Assembly: GCA_902556425.1 (NCBI GenBank)
Contig: CACDWG010000001.1
Location: 186,001 to 250,000, forward strand
Direction of reading: 5' to 3'
DNA from: UBA4421 sp002704225
GTDB taxonomy: Bacteria; Pseudomonadota; Gammaproteobacteria; Pseudomonadales; Azotimanducaceae
Length of the DNA: 64,000 nt
Shown: positions 18,640 through 26,562 of the stretch, in pieces
Numbering within the stretch: the stretch's first letter is position 1
Layout: each line of letters starts with the position of its first letter
Position numbers and translations under genes: made by a program
Notes under the pieces: model-generated
Told to the model about the DNA's origin: nothing
What the model saw: the letters and a program-made list of their open reading frames with translations, nothing else
The model's database searches: none

Positions 18640-19560
18640 ATGAGACTTGGGATAAACGGCACAGGCTTGGTGCAGCAAGCTTCGGTCCAATCGGTTACAG
18701 ATCATGCAAGGCAGGCGGCTGAAGACGGTTTCGCCCACTACTGGCTCGCAGAACACCCCACCGGTGGTTTTGATGCCATCACAGTCTTGGCGCTCGTAGG
18801 AGCTCAGGTGCCTGATATCGAGTTGGGCACAGCGATCGTGCCGACGTTTCCCAGACACCCCATGGCTCTTGCAGGGCAGGCGCTCACTGCAGCCAATTCA
18901 CTGAGCGGGCGTTTTACACTGGGTATCGGTTTATCTCATGAGCCCATGATGGCGCAACTGGGTATCGCCTTCGATCGCCCGATTCGCCACTTGCGCGAAT
19001 ATTTGAGCGTTTTGACGCCTCTACTGAGAAACGGTGAGGTGGATTTCATTGGCGAACTCTTTCGTTCCAACGGCCGCTTTTTTCAGCCGCCTGAGAAACC
19101 GGTGGAGGTATTGGTTGCTGCCCTTGGTCCCCAGGCTTTGGCCGTTGCCGGTCGTTTAGCCCAAGGCACCACGTTGGCATGGGTAGGACCCAAAACCGTA
19201 AAAGCACATATTGTGCCGACCATCAATGATGCCGCCGCCACAGACGGGTTGTCTGCGCCGCGAATACTGGCCACCTTGCCCGTCTGTGTGACGTCGGAGC
19301 CTGACCGTGTGCGAGAGTCCATTGGTCGGGGGTTGTCGATGTATGGAAAGCTGCCGTCTTATCGAGCCATGTTCGAACGGGAAGGGGTCGAAGGCCCGGC
19401 CGATTTAGCGATCGTGGGCAGCGCGGCAGAGGTCGAGGACGGCATTGCGACGCTGGCTGCTGCGGGGGTGACAGATTTCGCTCCCTCGGAGTATTGTCTC
19501 AGCACAGAGCAGCGTGACGATACGCGTGCTTTGCTAAAAAAACTGATTTCGGAGGGGTAG
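18640..19560 (+). CDS. LLM-class flavin/F420-dependent oxidoreductase
   Basis: A 306-residue bacterial-luciferase-like monooxygenase/reductase, closest in my reading to the TIGR03564-type group. Features are HYWLAEHPTGGFDAITVLAL, the PTFPRHPMALAGQALTAAN strand, and FTLGIGLSHEP near 92-102. The length is normal for the family. A strong ribosome-binding site (GGGAGAGAAG) precedes the ATG. It sits between an MDR enzyme and PhyH oxygenase in one run. The cofactor, F420 or FMN, cannot be told from the sequence, and no F420 biosynthesis gene is in the window. Confidence 0.85.
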   Translation: MRLGINGTGLVQQASVQSVTDHARQAAEDGFAHYWLAEHPTGGFDAITVLALVGAQVPDIELGTAIVPTFPRHPMALAGQALTAANSLSGRFTLGIGLSHEPMMAQLGIAFDRPIRHLREYLSVLTPLLRNGEVDFIGELFRSNGRFFQPPEKPVEVLVAALGPQALAVAGRLAQGTTLAWVGPKTVKAHIVPTINDAAATDGLSAPRILATLPVCVTSEPDRVRESIGRGLSMYGKLPSYRAMFEREGVEGPADLAIVGSAAEVEDGIATLAAAGVTDFAPSEYCLSTEQRDDTRALLKKLISEG

Positions 19561-19563
19561 TTG

Positions 19564-20421
19564 ATGGAGCTAAAAACACTGGGGCCAGAAGCGGAAGTAA
19601 ACGACGTATTGGCAGCGTTGGACCAGGCCGGCGCGGTGATTGTGAGGGATGTTCTTGACAGTAAAACTGTGGACCAGTTTAACGAAGAGGTCATGCCCTT
19701 TGTCGATCGAACCGTCATGGGGCGAGACGACTTTTCTGGTCGAGCGACGAAGCGCACCGGCGCGCTGGCCGCTCGCTCGGCCACCTGCCGAGATTTGATT
19801 GTTAACGAGATGGTGCTCGGCGCTGCGGAAGCCTTTTTGCAGCCTTTCACCAGTAAAATTCAGCTGCACCTTACGCAAACGATTCAAATTCATCCGGGCA
19901 GTCCAGCTCAGCAGATTCATCGAGATCGGTACGCATGGGGCACGTATTTACCCGTTAGCGTCGAACCCCAGTTGAATACGATTTGGGCAATGACGGATTT
20001 TACTGCGGAAAACGGAGCCACTCATTGCGTTCCCGGCAGCCATCGCTGGCCGTGGAAGCAAAAGCCCGAGCCTGAGCAAGTGGTTCAGGCAGAAATGACG
20101 AAGGGATCCGTGTTTTTCTATACTGGAAGCGTTTTGCACAACGGCGGCGCCAATCGCTCGAATGCGCCGCGGCTGGGTCTGAATTTGACCTATTGTTTGG
20201 GCTGGCTGCGTCAAGAGGAAAATCAGTATCTGTCCTGTCCGCCGGAACTGGCGAAAGATTTTGATCCTAGGCTGCAAGAGCTGCTGGGCTATACCCAAGG
20301 CGAGTACGCGCTGGGTTATTACTCAGACCCATTTGACGATACCGGCCGTCGAGAAGTCCTGCCTCCAGAGCATGCTCTGGGGCGAAGCTCCAATGCACCT
20401 GACTTTACCGACCTGCCATAG
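19564..20421 (+). CDS. Phytanoyl-CoA dioxygenase (PhyH) family oxygenase
   Basis: A 285-residue Fe(II)/2-oxoglutarate oxygenase. The iron ligands are H119 and D121 (QQIHRDRYAWG) and H192 (GSVLHNGGAN); a likely oxoglutarate-binding Arg follows in NAPRLGLN. The ATG at 19564 follows the previous stop by 3 bases with GGAGGGG upstream; a TTG one codon before (19561) is less likely. Family members hydroxylate diverse small molecules, so the substrate is unknown. It is last in the run starting at 17644 and meets the BCCT gene head-on after 17 bp. Confidence 0.9.
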   Translation: MELKTLGPEAEVNDVLAALDQAGAVIVRDVLDSKTVDQFNEEVMPFVDRTVMGRDDFSGRATKRTGALAARSATCRDLIVNEMVLGAAEAFLQPFTSKIQLHLTQTIQIHPGSPAQQIHRDRYAWGTYLPVSVEPQLNTIWAMTDFTAENGATHCVPGSHRWPWKQKPEPEQVVQAEMTKGSVFFYTGSVLHNGGANRSNAPRLGLNLTYCLGWLRQEENQYLSCPPELAKDFDPRLQELLGYTQGEYALGYYSDPFDDTGRREVLPPEHALGRSSNAPDFTDLP

Positions 20422-20438
20422 ACCGGCGATAGGGACCG

Positions 20439-22058
20439 CTAATCGGAATCGGATAGCGCGTCGCTTACCATGGCCTTGATTAGAGCGATGGCCATCAGGG
20501 CCATCACGATGGAGAAGGGTAAGGCTCCCAGGATCATGGCTGAGCGCAGCGCGTCCATGCCGCCAGCGCTGAGCAGTGCGCCGATCAGCACCGCAAAAAT
20601 TCCACCCCAGATCACGATATGACCGGCGCCTTTTTGGTTTTGGCTACCACCGGACGCCAAGGTATTGATGATCAGAATTCCCGAGTCTGCCGAGGTGATC
20701 AAAAAGGTCAGCAGAAGAAGGACGACCACGACGGACAAGGCAACAGCCCAGTCTGGTGACAGCATCAGATTGATGGTGGCGAACAATTGGGCCGAGATGT
20801 CAGCGTTCACAATGCTGCCTCCAGCGATGCCCTGTAGCTCAAGATCAATGGCCGTCGCGCCAACGAAGGTCAGCCAAGTCAGGCAAATCATGGCGGGCAT
20901 GATGATGGCTCCCAGCACGTACTCGCGGACGGTTCGCCCGCGCGAAACCCGTGCCAAAAACATGCCAACAAAGGGTGCGAAGGCGATCCACCATGCCCAG
21001 TAAAAAATGTTCCATGCCCCTTGCCACTGCTGCAGCGCCGCACCCACCTCGGTACTGGTGTCTTGCCACACCGTCACGGACATGACCGGTAACGCAAGCA
21101 GGTAGTCCCAAATCGCGAAGCCAAAGGTGCTGAGTGCGAACGCGGTAGAGCCGAAGATGATGAAGAAGCTCACCAAGAAGATGGACAACCCCATGTTGAC
21201 GTTGGATAGCCATTTAATACCCCGCTGAATACCGGACAGAGCAGACAAACACGACGCGCTGACGATCAGTATCAGGCCTGTGATTTGAGCGCTCAGGGTG
21301 GGTTGGCCACTGTCGTTCACCAGAAATGCCAGGCCGCTGATGTTGAACAATCCAGCAGAGAACTGGGACACGCCATAACCGATCGTGACGCCCAAGCCGA
21401 TGAGGGTGGCCAGAATGGCAGCAATGTCGACGAGATGCCCGAGCCATCCAGAAAGAGACGAACCAAAAAGAGGCTGCAGCCCTGAGCGAATGGTGAGCGG
21501 CATGCCCTTGGCGTACCTTAGGTATCCAAGCGCAATGCCAATGACGCCGTAGCAGGCCCAGGGGGTCAGTCCATAGTGCAGGAGGGCCCATTTGTAAGCA
21601 TTTCGGACGTTGTCCGCATCCAGCGGTGTGCTGGTGCCTTGGATGGTCTCCGGGTTGGTGGCGAAATGAAAGATGGGTTCAGCCGTAGAGTAGGTGAGCA
21701 TGCCGATACCGATGCCTGCACCAAACATCATCGATAGCCAGGTGAATTGCGAGAACTCTGGACTGTCCCCGGGCTGGCCCAGTACGAGTCTGCCTGTGCG
21801 TGGCCACAGTGCCAGTGCGAGGCAGGTTGTGGTAAAGAATGCCGTCACGTAGATGTACCAACTGCCAAACGACGCGGTGGACCAGGTTTGCAGGCTCTGC
21901 AATTGCTGGCCTGCTTGGCTGGGCGACGCAGCGACCCAAGCAATCAGTGCCAAAATCACCACCTTGGGCACCGCAGCAACCCATACGTTGAAACCGGCAT
22001 AAAAGCCCGTGGATTGAGTGGCGATACGGATATCGTTACTGGGTGCTTCTTGGGTCAT
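20439..22058 (-). CDS. BCCT family transporter (betaine/choline/carnitine type)
   Basis: A 539-residue transporter with about 12 membrane helices. The BCCT signature region reads GAGIGIGMLTYSTAEPIFHF, and the aromatic box reads FYWAWWIAFAPFVGMFLARVSRGRT, given here as its key residues WAWWIA and RVSRGRT. The N-terminus is a short hydrophilic segment and the C-terminus is short, without the long osmosensing tail of BetP. It should import a quaternary ammonium or sulfonium compound, driven by sodium, proton or exchange. The neighbours PurU and Rieske oxygenase make demethylation of such compounds plausible. The ribosome-binding site is weak. Confidence 0.93.
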   Translation of the reverse strand: MTQEAPSNDIRIATQSTGFYAGFNVWVAAVPKVVILALIAWVAASPSQAGQQLQSLQTWSTASFGSWYIYVTAFFTTTCLALALWPRTGRLVLGQPGDSPEFSQFTWLSMMFGAGIGIGMLTYSTAEPIFHFATNPETIQGTSTPLDADNVRNAYKWALLHYGLTPWACYGVIGIALGYLRYAKGMPLTIRSGLQPLFGSSLSGWLGHLVDIAAILATLIGLGVTIGYGVSQFSAGLFNISGLAFLVNDSGQPTLSAQITGLILIVSASCLSALSGIQRGIKWLSNVNMGLSIFLVSFFIIFGSTAFALSTFGFAIWDYLLALPVMSVTVWQDTSTEVGAALQQWQGAWNIFYWAWWIAFAPFVGMFLARVSRGRTVREYVLGAIIMPAMICLTWLTFVGATAIDLELQGIAGGSIVNADISAQLFATINLMLSPDWAVALSVVVVLLLLTFLITSADSGILIINTLASGGSQNQKGAGHIVIWGGIFAVLIGALLSAGGMDALRSAMILGALPFSIVMALMAIALIKAMVSDALSDSD

Positions 22059-22101
22059 GCTGGTTCTACGTCAGGTGATGGGTTGGGCGGTTAGGGGGTA
22101 T

Positions 22102-23121
22102 CTAAGACGGTTCTGCGATTTGCAGCAGCTGTTTGCCCAGATTCGCTCCGGTGAATAAACGCTGTAGCGTGTCGGGGATATTGTCGAAACCTTGCTGTAA
22201 ATCCACTTGGTACTTCAGTTCGCCAGTGCCAATCCACTGCAGCAGGTCGGCGATGGCTTCACCAGCCCGTGGCATGTAGTCGAGGATGATAAAGCCTTCC
22301 ATTCGGGCTCGCATGGTGACGATATTCATCAAGTTTGCGGGGCCGGGCACCGGCTCCGTTGCGTTGTATCCCGAGATGCCGCCGCACATGACTACCCGTG
22401 CTCTTAGGTTGATGTGATTTAGCGCCGCCTCAAGAATTTCGCCACCGACATTGTCGAAGTAGACGTCCACTTTGTCGGGACAGGTGGTCTTGATCTGATC
22501 GCTCACGTTGCCCTGTTTGTAATCAATGACGTCGTCGAAGCCAGCTTCTTCCTTAAGCCATGCGCACTTTTCAGGGCCGCCAGCAATGCCAACAACGCGG
22601 CAGCCTTTGATGCGTGCAATTTGGCCTGCGACCGATCCGGTGGCGCCGGCAGCGCCAGAAACCAGCACCGTTTCACCCGGCTTGGGGTCGCCGAGATCCA
22701 GCAGTCCGAAGTACGCGGTAAGACCGGTAATGCCGAGCACAGAGAGCATCATTTCGGGTGTGACACCTTCGGGTAACTTGGTCAGGCCCATGGGGCCCTG
22801 ATTGGGGGCCGCGACAACAAAGTCTTGCCAGCCGCCAGTGGTCTGCACGATGTCGCCAATTGAGAAATCAGGGTGCCGAGATTCTGCTACTTGGCCGACG
22901 GAGCCTGCGCGCATCGGCTCACCGATACCGACAGGTGGCAGATAGCTGGGTCGATCTTCCATCCAGCCTCGTTGGGTTGGATCAAAAGAAAGAAACAGGT
23001 TACGAACAAGTACTTGCCCGTCTGTCGGCTCGGGAATTGGATTTTCCGCGTAGTCAAAATTTTCTCGAGTCACCAGACCGTTAGGTCGCTTGGCCAGTAA
23101 CCACTGTCGATTGGTGTTCAT
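22102..23121 (-). CDS. NADP-dependent oxidoreductase (PTGR/CurA-like MDR)
   Basis: A 339-residue reductase of the leukotriene B4 dehydrogenase/CurA class. Features are LSFDPTQRGWMEDRPSYLPP, then FGLLDLGDPKPGETVLVSGA, the dinucleotide motif AAGATGSVAGQIA, DVYFDNVGGEILEA and MCGGISGYN. Such enzymes reduce alpha,beta-unsaturated carbonyls with NADPH. GGGAG precedes the ATG. It follows purU on the same strand after 107 bp. Confidence 0.92.
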   Translation of the reverse strand: MNTNRQWLLAKRPNGLVTRENFDYAENPIPEPTDGQVLVRNLFLSFDPTQRGWMEDRPSYLPPVGIGEPMRAGSVGQVAESRHPDFSIGDIVQTTGGWQDFVVAAPNQGPMGLTKLPEGVTPEMMLSVLGITGLTAYFGLLDLGDPKPGETVLVSGAAGATGSVAGQIARIKGCRVVGIAGGPEKCAWLKEEAGFDDVIDYKQGNVSDQIKTTCPDKVDVYFDNVGGEILEAALNHINLRARVVMCGGISGYNATEPVPGPANLMNIVTMRARMEGFIILDYMPRAGEAIADLLQWIGTGELKYQVDLQQGFDNIPDTLQRLFTGANLGKQLLQIAEPS

Positions 23122-23228
23122 ATTAATCTCCCATAAATCAATGCGTCAGTATGGCGAAGCATTCATTCATAGCAACGGGGAATGTGAACTTTGAATTATT
23201 GAGGCCCACAGAATGGGGCTCATGCGTC

Positions 23229-24095
23229 CTAGGCAAAGACCACGGTTCTGGGCCCATTGGGCAGTACGCGGTGTCGAATATGTAATTTGACCGCCCGCGC
23301 CAGCACGGTTTTTTCCAGATCTCGGCCAATTTCGACCAGCCCTTTGGAATCCATAGCATGGTTCACTCGAGCCACATCCTGTTCGATGATCGGCCCTTCG
23401 TCGAGATCTGCCGTCACGTAATGGGCCGTTGCCCCAACGATTTTGACGCCTCGTGCGAAGGCCTGGTGATAGGGTCGAGCGCCTTTGAAGCTTGGCAAAA
23501 ACGAGTGGTGAATGTTGATGACCGGGCAGGGGGCCTGCTGGCAGAAGTCGTCGGAGAGAATCTGCATGTATCTGGCGAGTACTGCGAGATCAACGCCGCG
23601 TTCGGCCATGATTGAGAGAATGCGTTGCTCTGCGGCGGCCTTGCCTGATACGTCGATGTCTAGGTGCTCAAAAGGTACGTTATGCTGACTCGCGAGCTCC
23701 GCAGCTTGACCGGTGTGATTGGACAGGATGCCCACGATTTCAACGTTGAGTTCGCCCGAACTGTAACGTTGCAACAAGTCAGCTAGGCAGTGGGTCCACT
23801 GGGAAGCCAAAATCAATACTCGGGGGCGCTCATTCTCGGCATGGAAACTCGCCTGCATATCGAAGCTGGCGGCTAATGCTGAGAACTGGTCGGCTAGTGT
23901 TTCCGTCGTACCGGTTGTCTGAGGCAGGTCAAAGGTCACCCGCATAAAAAAACGGTCCGAATCTTCGTCGTCATATTGTGCGCTTTCGGTAATGTTCGCG
24001 TGTCGTTCGAATAGAAATTGAGAGACTCGATAAACGATGCCAATAACGTTGGGGCAGTGCAGGACCAAGGTAAAACGGTTCAGAGCGGACTCCAT
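23229..24095 (-). CDS. purU: Formyltetrahydrofolate deformylase
   Basis: A 288-residue enzyme that hydrolyses 10-formyl-THF to formate and THF. An N-terminal ACT domain (about 1-85: RFTLVLHCPNVIGIVYRVSQF) precedes a formyltransferase-fold domain with VINIHHSFLPSFKGARPYHQ (key residues N, H, S) and ATAHYVTADLDEGPIIEQD, the canonical catalytic region. The open frame reaches 24125, but family proteins begin near the ATG at 24095. Known role: balancing one-carbon folate pools, often linked to methylotrophic or demethylating catabolism. It lies next to the reductase and BCCT transporter on the same strand. Confidence 0.94.
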   Translation of the reverse strand: MESALNRFTLVLHCPNVIGIVYRVSQFLFERHANITESAQYDDEDSDRFFMRVTFDLPQTTGTTETLADQFSALAASFDMQASFHAENERPRVLILASQWTHCLADLLQRYSSGELNVEIVGILSNHTGQAAELASQHNVPFEHLDIDVSGKAAAEQRILSIMAERGVDLAVLARYMQILSDDFCQQAPCPVINIHHSFLPSFKGARPYHQAFARGVKIVGATAHYVTADLDEGPIIEQDVARVNHAMDSKGLVEIGRDLEKTVLARAVKLHIRHRVLPNGPRTVVFA

Positions 24096-24407
24096 TAACT
24101 GATGAGTGGGTGTTGCGAGTATCAATGTGATGTTGAGCTCCGGCGCTTCAGAGTACGTGGCCTCAAATGCCGGAAGCGGGAGATTTTAGAGTGCGCGCGA
24201 CCACCTGACCAGAGAAACGCCCGTTATCGTGGGGAAATGTCCTTAAAGGCTGTGGGTTTGGATCGTGAGAACTCCCTGGCTGACTTGCAAGGGATTGGTG
24301 GGGCGCTGGCATGTCGCCCGTTCCTTCTGCATGTGCGAAAAACCTACCACAGTCGAATCAGAGTCAATGTTTGTGCCCGCTGTCGAGGTTTTGGTGATGC
24401 TTGAATG

Positions 24408-24453
24408 TTACCTTTGGTAATCTACGGGATGCGTTATTCGTTACCTGTGGTAA
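24408..24453. promoter_or_regulatory. Pair of palindromic operator-like sites
   Basis: Two near-identical 13-bp palindromes, TTACCTTTGGTAA (24408-24420) and TTACCTGTGGTAA (24441-24453), have start points 33 bp apart, about three helical turns. They end 33 bp before the small secreted gene at 24487, so a dimeric repressor or activator controlling that gene is likely. The purU start is 313 bp away. The rest of 24096-24486 shows no other feature. Confidence 0.7.
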
Positions 24454-24486
24454 CATTACCACCGTCTCAACAAAGGAAATAATCTC

Positions 24487-24777
24487 ATGAACGCATTAAC
24501 AACCGCTTTGACCACGATCGCGCTAGCCTTTTCAGCCTCGGCGATGGCAGGCAGCACGGCAGAGGTAGAGAAAGAACAGGCGATGGATACGTTGGTTAAA
24601 AAGTTAACCATGAGCTGCTACCGCAACCGCGAGGGTGATCGACTCTTCGTTGGTGCAGTCGAAACAGTCCGTTTTTGCCGCAGCGCAGCGAAGCAAACCG
24701 TTGCAGCCGCTTTTGAACAAAAGGGCGTAGAGTTGGCGAGCGTATCCCAGCAGCAGGCGGGCGAGAGCATCAACTGA
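24487..24777 (+). CDS. Small secreted protein
   Basis: A 96-residue protein with a signal peptide (MNALTTALTTIALAFSASAMAG) and a mature region of about 74 residues (KKLTMSCYRNREGDRLFVG, then ETVRFCRSAAKQTVAAAF). Two Cys residues, C44 and C61, could form a disulfide. AAAGGAAA lies upstream of the ATG. The paired palindromes upstream suggest tight regulation. No family is recognised. Confidence 0.65.
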   Translation: MNALTTALTTIALAFSASAMAGSTAEVEKEQAMDTLVKKLTMSCYRNREGDRLFVGAVETVRFCRSAAKQTVAAAFEQKGVELASVSQQQAGESIN

Positions 24778-24796
24778 TCTGAGCCCGAATTGCTGT

Positions 24797-24827
24797 CCGC
24801 ACGATGAGTGAGCGTGACATCGTGCGG
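24797..24827 (+). terminator. Hairpin after the small secreted gene
   Basis: A perfect 10-bp stem, CCGCACGATG (24797-24806) with CATCGTGCGG (24818-24827), has an 11-base loop and lies 20 bp after the stop. There is no U-tract, so this could be a stabilising or factor-assisted 3' end. Confidence 0.4.
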
Positions 24828-25013
24828 GAACATCGCAGATTCAGCCCTCAGAGAGAGGGCGTAGCGACATGACAACGCCAAGGGCTAGGACGAAAGGCGT
24901 TGATCCTTAACGTCGATGCCCAGCCCGAGCGTGATCCAGAAGTCGAAATTCATGTCAAACCGGCCGACCGCGATGCAGGCCGCTGGCGCTTTCCAACCAC
25001 TCATTCCGTTTGA

Positions 25014-25040
25014 GCGGGCGCTCCGTTGAAAGGAGCGCTC
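25014..25040. other. Second hairpin in the long intergenic stretch 24778-25339
   Basis: GCGCTCC (25018-25024) pairs with GGAGCGC (25032-25038) around a 7-base loop, extendable by a G-U and a G-C pair; a T-rich patch (GTTTTT) follows ten bases later. Beyond this and the hairpin at 24797, the 562-bp interval holds no convincing gene, only short overlapping frames. Confidence 0.3.
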
Positions 25041-25339
25041 CTTCCCCCGTTTTTACCGCGTTAGTCCATCTTGCTTCCGTCTTAGGGAGCTGCCTCATCG
25101 CGGTTGGCTTTTCTTCCCGCGCAAGGTCGCATTGGGTCTCCCCATGATTCGTCGTTTGGATTCGTCGCCCAAGGGGTTTCACTTCAGGCTGGGGCTGCAG
25201 ACCATGACCGTGGTCTTTACCCTTTCACTGGGGCGTGGCAGCTTCTGCTAAATTTGGTATGTTCAACCTGTACTGGAACTTCTGGTACGAGGGTTTTCGG
25301 TTTTTGAATACACGATACGTTTTTCAGGTGAGGTGCCAG

Positions 25340-26557
25340 ATGAACCACGACCTTCAGGTAACAATCATCAAGGAGTTGATGAGCCAATTGGATGAAGGCA
25401 GAAATGTTGATGCCGGTGTCCAATACCAAATGCCGACACAGTCCTATGTCTGTCCTGAGATTGCCGAACAGGAGCACAAACACTTTTTCATGGATCACCC
25501 GCAGCTCATCGGTTTGTCCGGAGACCTGCCTGCCCCGGGGTCTTTTTTGACCCTTGACGACTTTGCAGTGCCTATCCTAGCGACCCGCGATAAATCCGGC
25601 GAGTTTCATGCATTTTTGAACGCTTGCCGTCATCGCTCGGTCAAGGTGGCCCAAGAGGAGCGGGGCACGAAACATGTGTTTACCTGTCCGTTTCATCATT
25701 GGAGTTATGCCAACAGTGGCGAATTGATCACCATTCCCAATAACGATCACTTTGGGGATGTAGACAAATCCTGCAGAGGACTCATCGAACTGCCGTGTGC
25801 TGAAGAAAGTGGCCTGCTTTGGGTTCACCCAAACCCTCAAGGTAGTCTTGACGTGGAGGCGTTGTTGGAGGGGCTAGGTGACGAATTTCCCTCCTTCGAG
25901 ATGAGTCGCCAAGTCAGCGTCGGTCAGACGACGATCGATAAGGCGCTTAACTGGAAGTTTGCCAACGACACCTTCGGCGAGACCTATCATTTCGGCAAGC
26001 TGCACAAAGATACGCTGGGTCGTTTGTATTACGGCAACAACTTACATTTTGAAGAATTTGGGCGTCACCATCGCTTCGTTACGGCCAATCGAGGCATGGA
26101 TGCCATGCGTCAGTTGCCCCAGGCCGAATGGGACATTAGCAAATGCACCTTCGTGCTCTATCACCTGTTTCCGAACGTGCAGCTGATTACGAGCAAGGCA
26201 TCGACGACACTGATTCGCATCTATCCGGTGAAGGGTGATCCTTCGCGGTCGATCACGCGCATCAGCTTTTACTATGCGCCGGAACTGGCCGATGAAGCGT
26301 CGGATTTAGATGGCGATGCGACGGAAGGCAGGGACGCCTACGATTTCGAAAGCGAGCGTGCGAGCCTTTCGAATGCCTTGGAGGTGTTCAAATCCACGGT
26401 GGAGAACGAGGATTACGTGATGGGTGAAATGCAGCAGCGAGCGGCAGAAAGCGGCCTCTTGAAAGAGATCATATTCGGTCGAAACGAACCGGCCCTGCAC
26501 CATTTCCATAACAACTATCGCGAAGCATTGGGCCAGCCATTGTTGCAAAAGCTCTAG
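25340..26557 (+). CDS. Rieske non-haem iron oxygenase, alpha subunit
   Basis: A 405-residue aromatic-ring-hydroxylase-type alpha subunit. The Rieske centre ligands are C96, H98 (CRHRS) and C116, H119 (CPFHH). The mononuclear iron histidines are H217 and H222 (FGETYHFGKLH). The start is set at the ATG at 25340, with AGGTGAGG upstream; the open frame begins at 25235 but the extra residues are unlike the family. Such enzymes hydroxylate rings or oxidatively N/O-demethylate, needing a reductase that is not seen nearby. Five bases separate it from the GH2 gene. A paralogous enzyme lies at 34575, and both end with the same GRNEPAL motif. Confidence 0.9.
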   Translation: MNHDLQVTIIKELMSQLDEGRNVDAGVQYQMPTQSYVCPEIAEQEHKHFFMDHPQLIGLSGDLPAPGSFLTLDDFAVPILATRDKSGEFHAFLNACRHRSVKVAQEERGTKHVFTCPFHHWSYANSGELITIPNNDHFGDVDKSCRGLIELPCAEESGLLWVHPNPQGSLDVEALLEGLGDEFPSFEMSRQVSVGQTTIDKALNWKFANDTFGETYHFGKLHKDTLGRLYYGNNLHFEEFGRHHRFVTANRGMDAMRQLPQAEWDISKCTFVLYHLFPNVQLITSKASTTLIRIYPVKGDPSRSITRISFYYAPELADEASDLDGDATEGRDAYDFESERASLSNALEVFKSTVENEDYVMGEMQQRAAESGLLKEIIFGRNEPALHHFHNNYREALGQPLLQKL

Positions 26558-26562
26558 CTCGG

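Noticed and set aside
24102..24404. A 100-codon plus-strand frame upstream of the small secreted gene
   Set aside because: It starts inside the purU upstream region, has no ribosome-binding site and a Cys/Arg-rich composition typical of chance frames.
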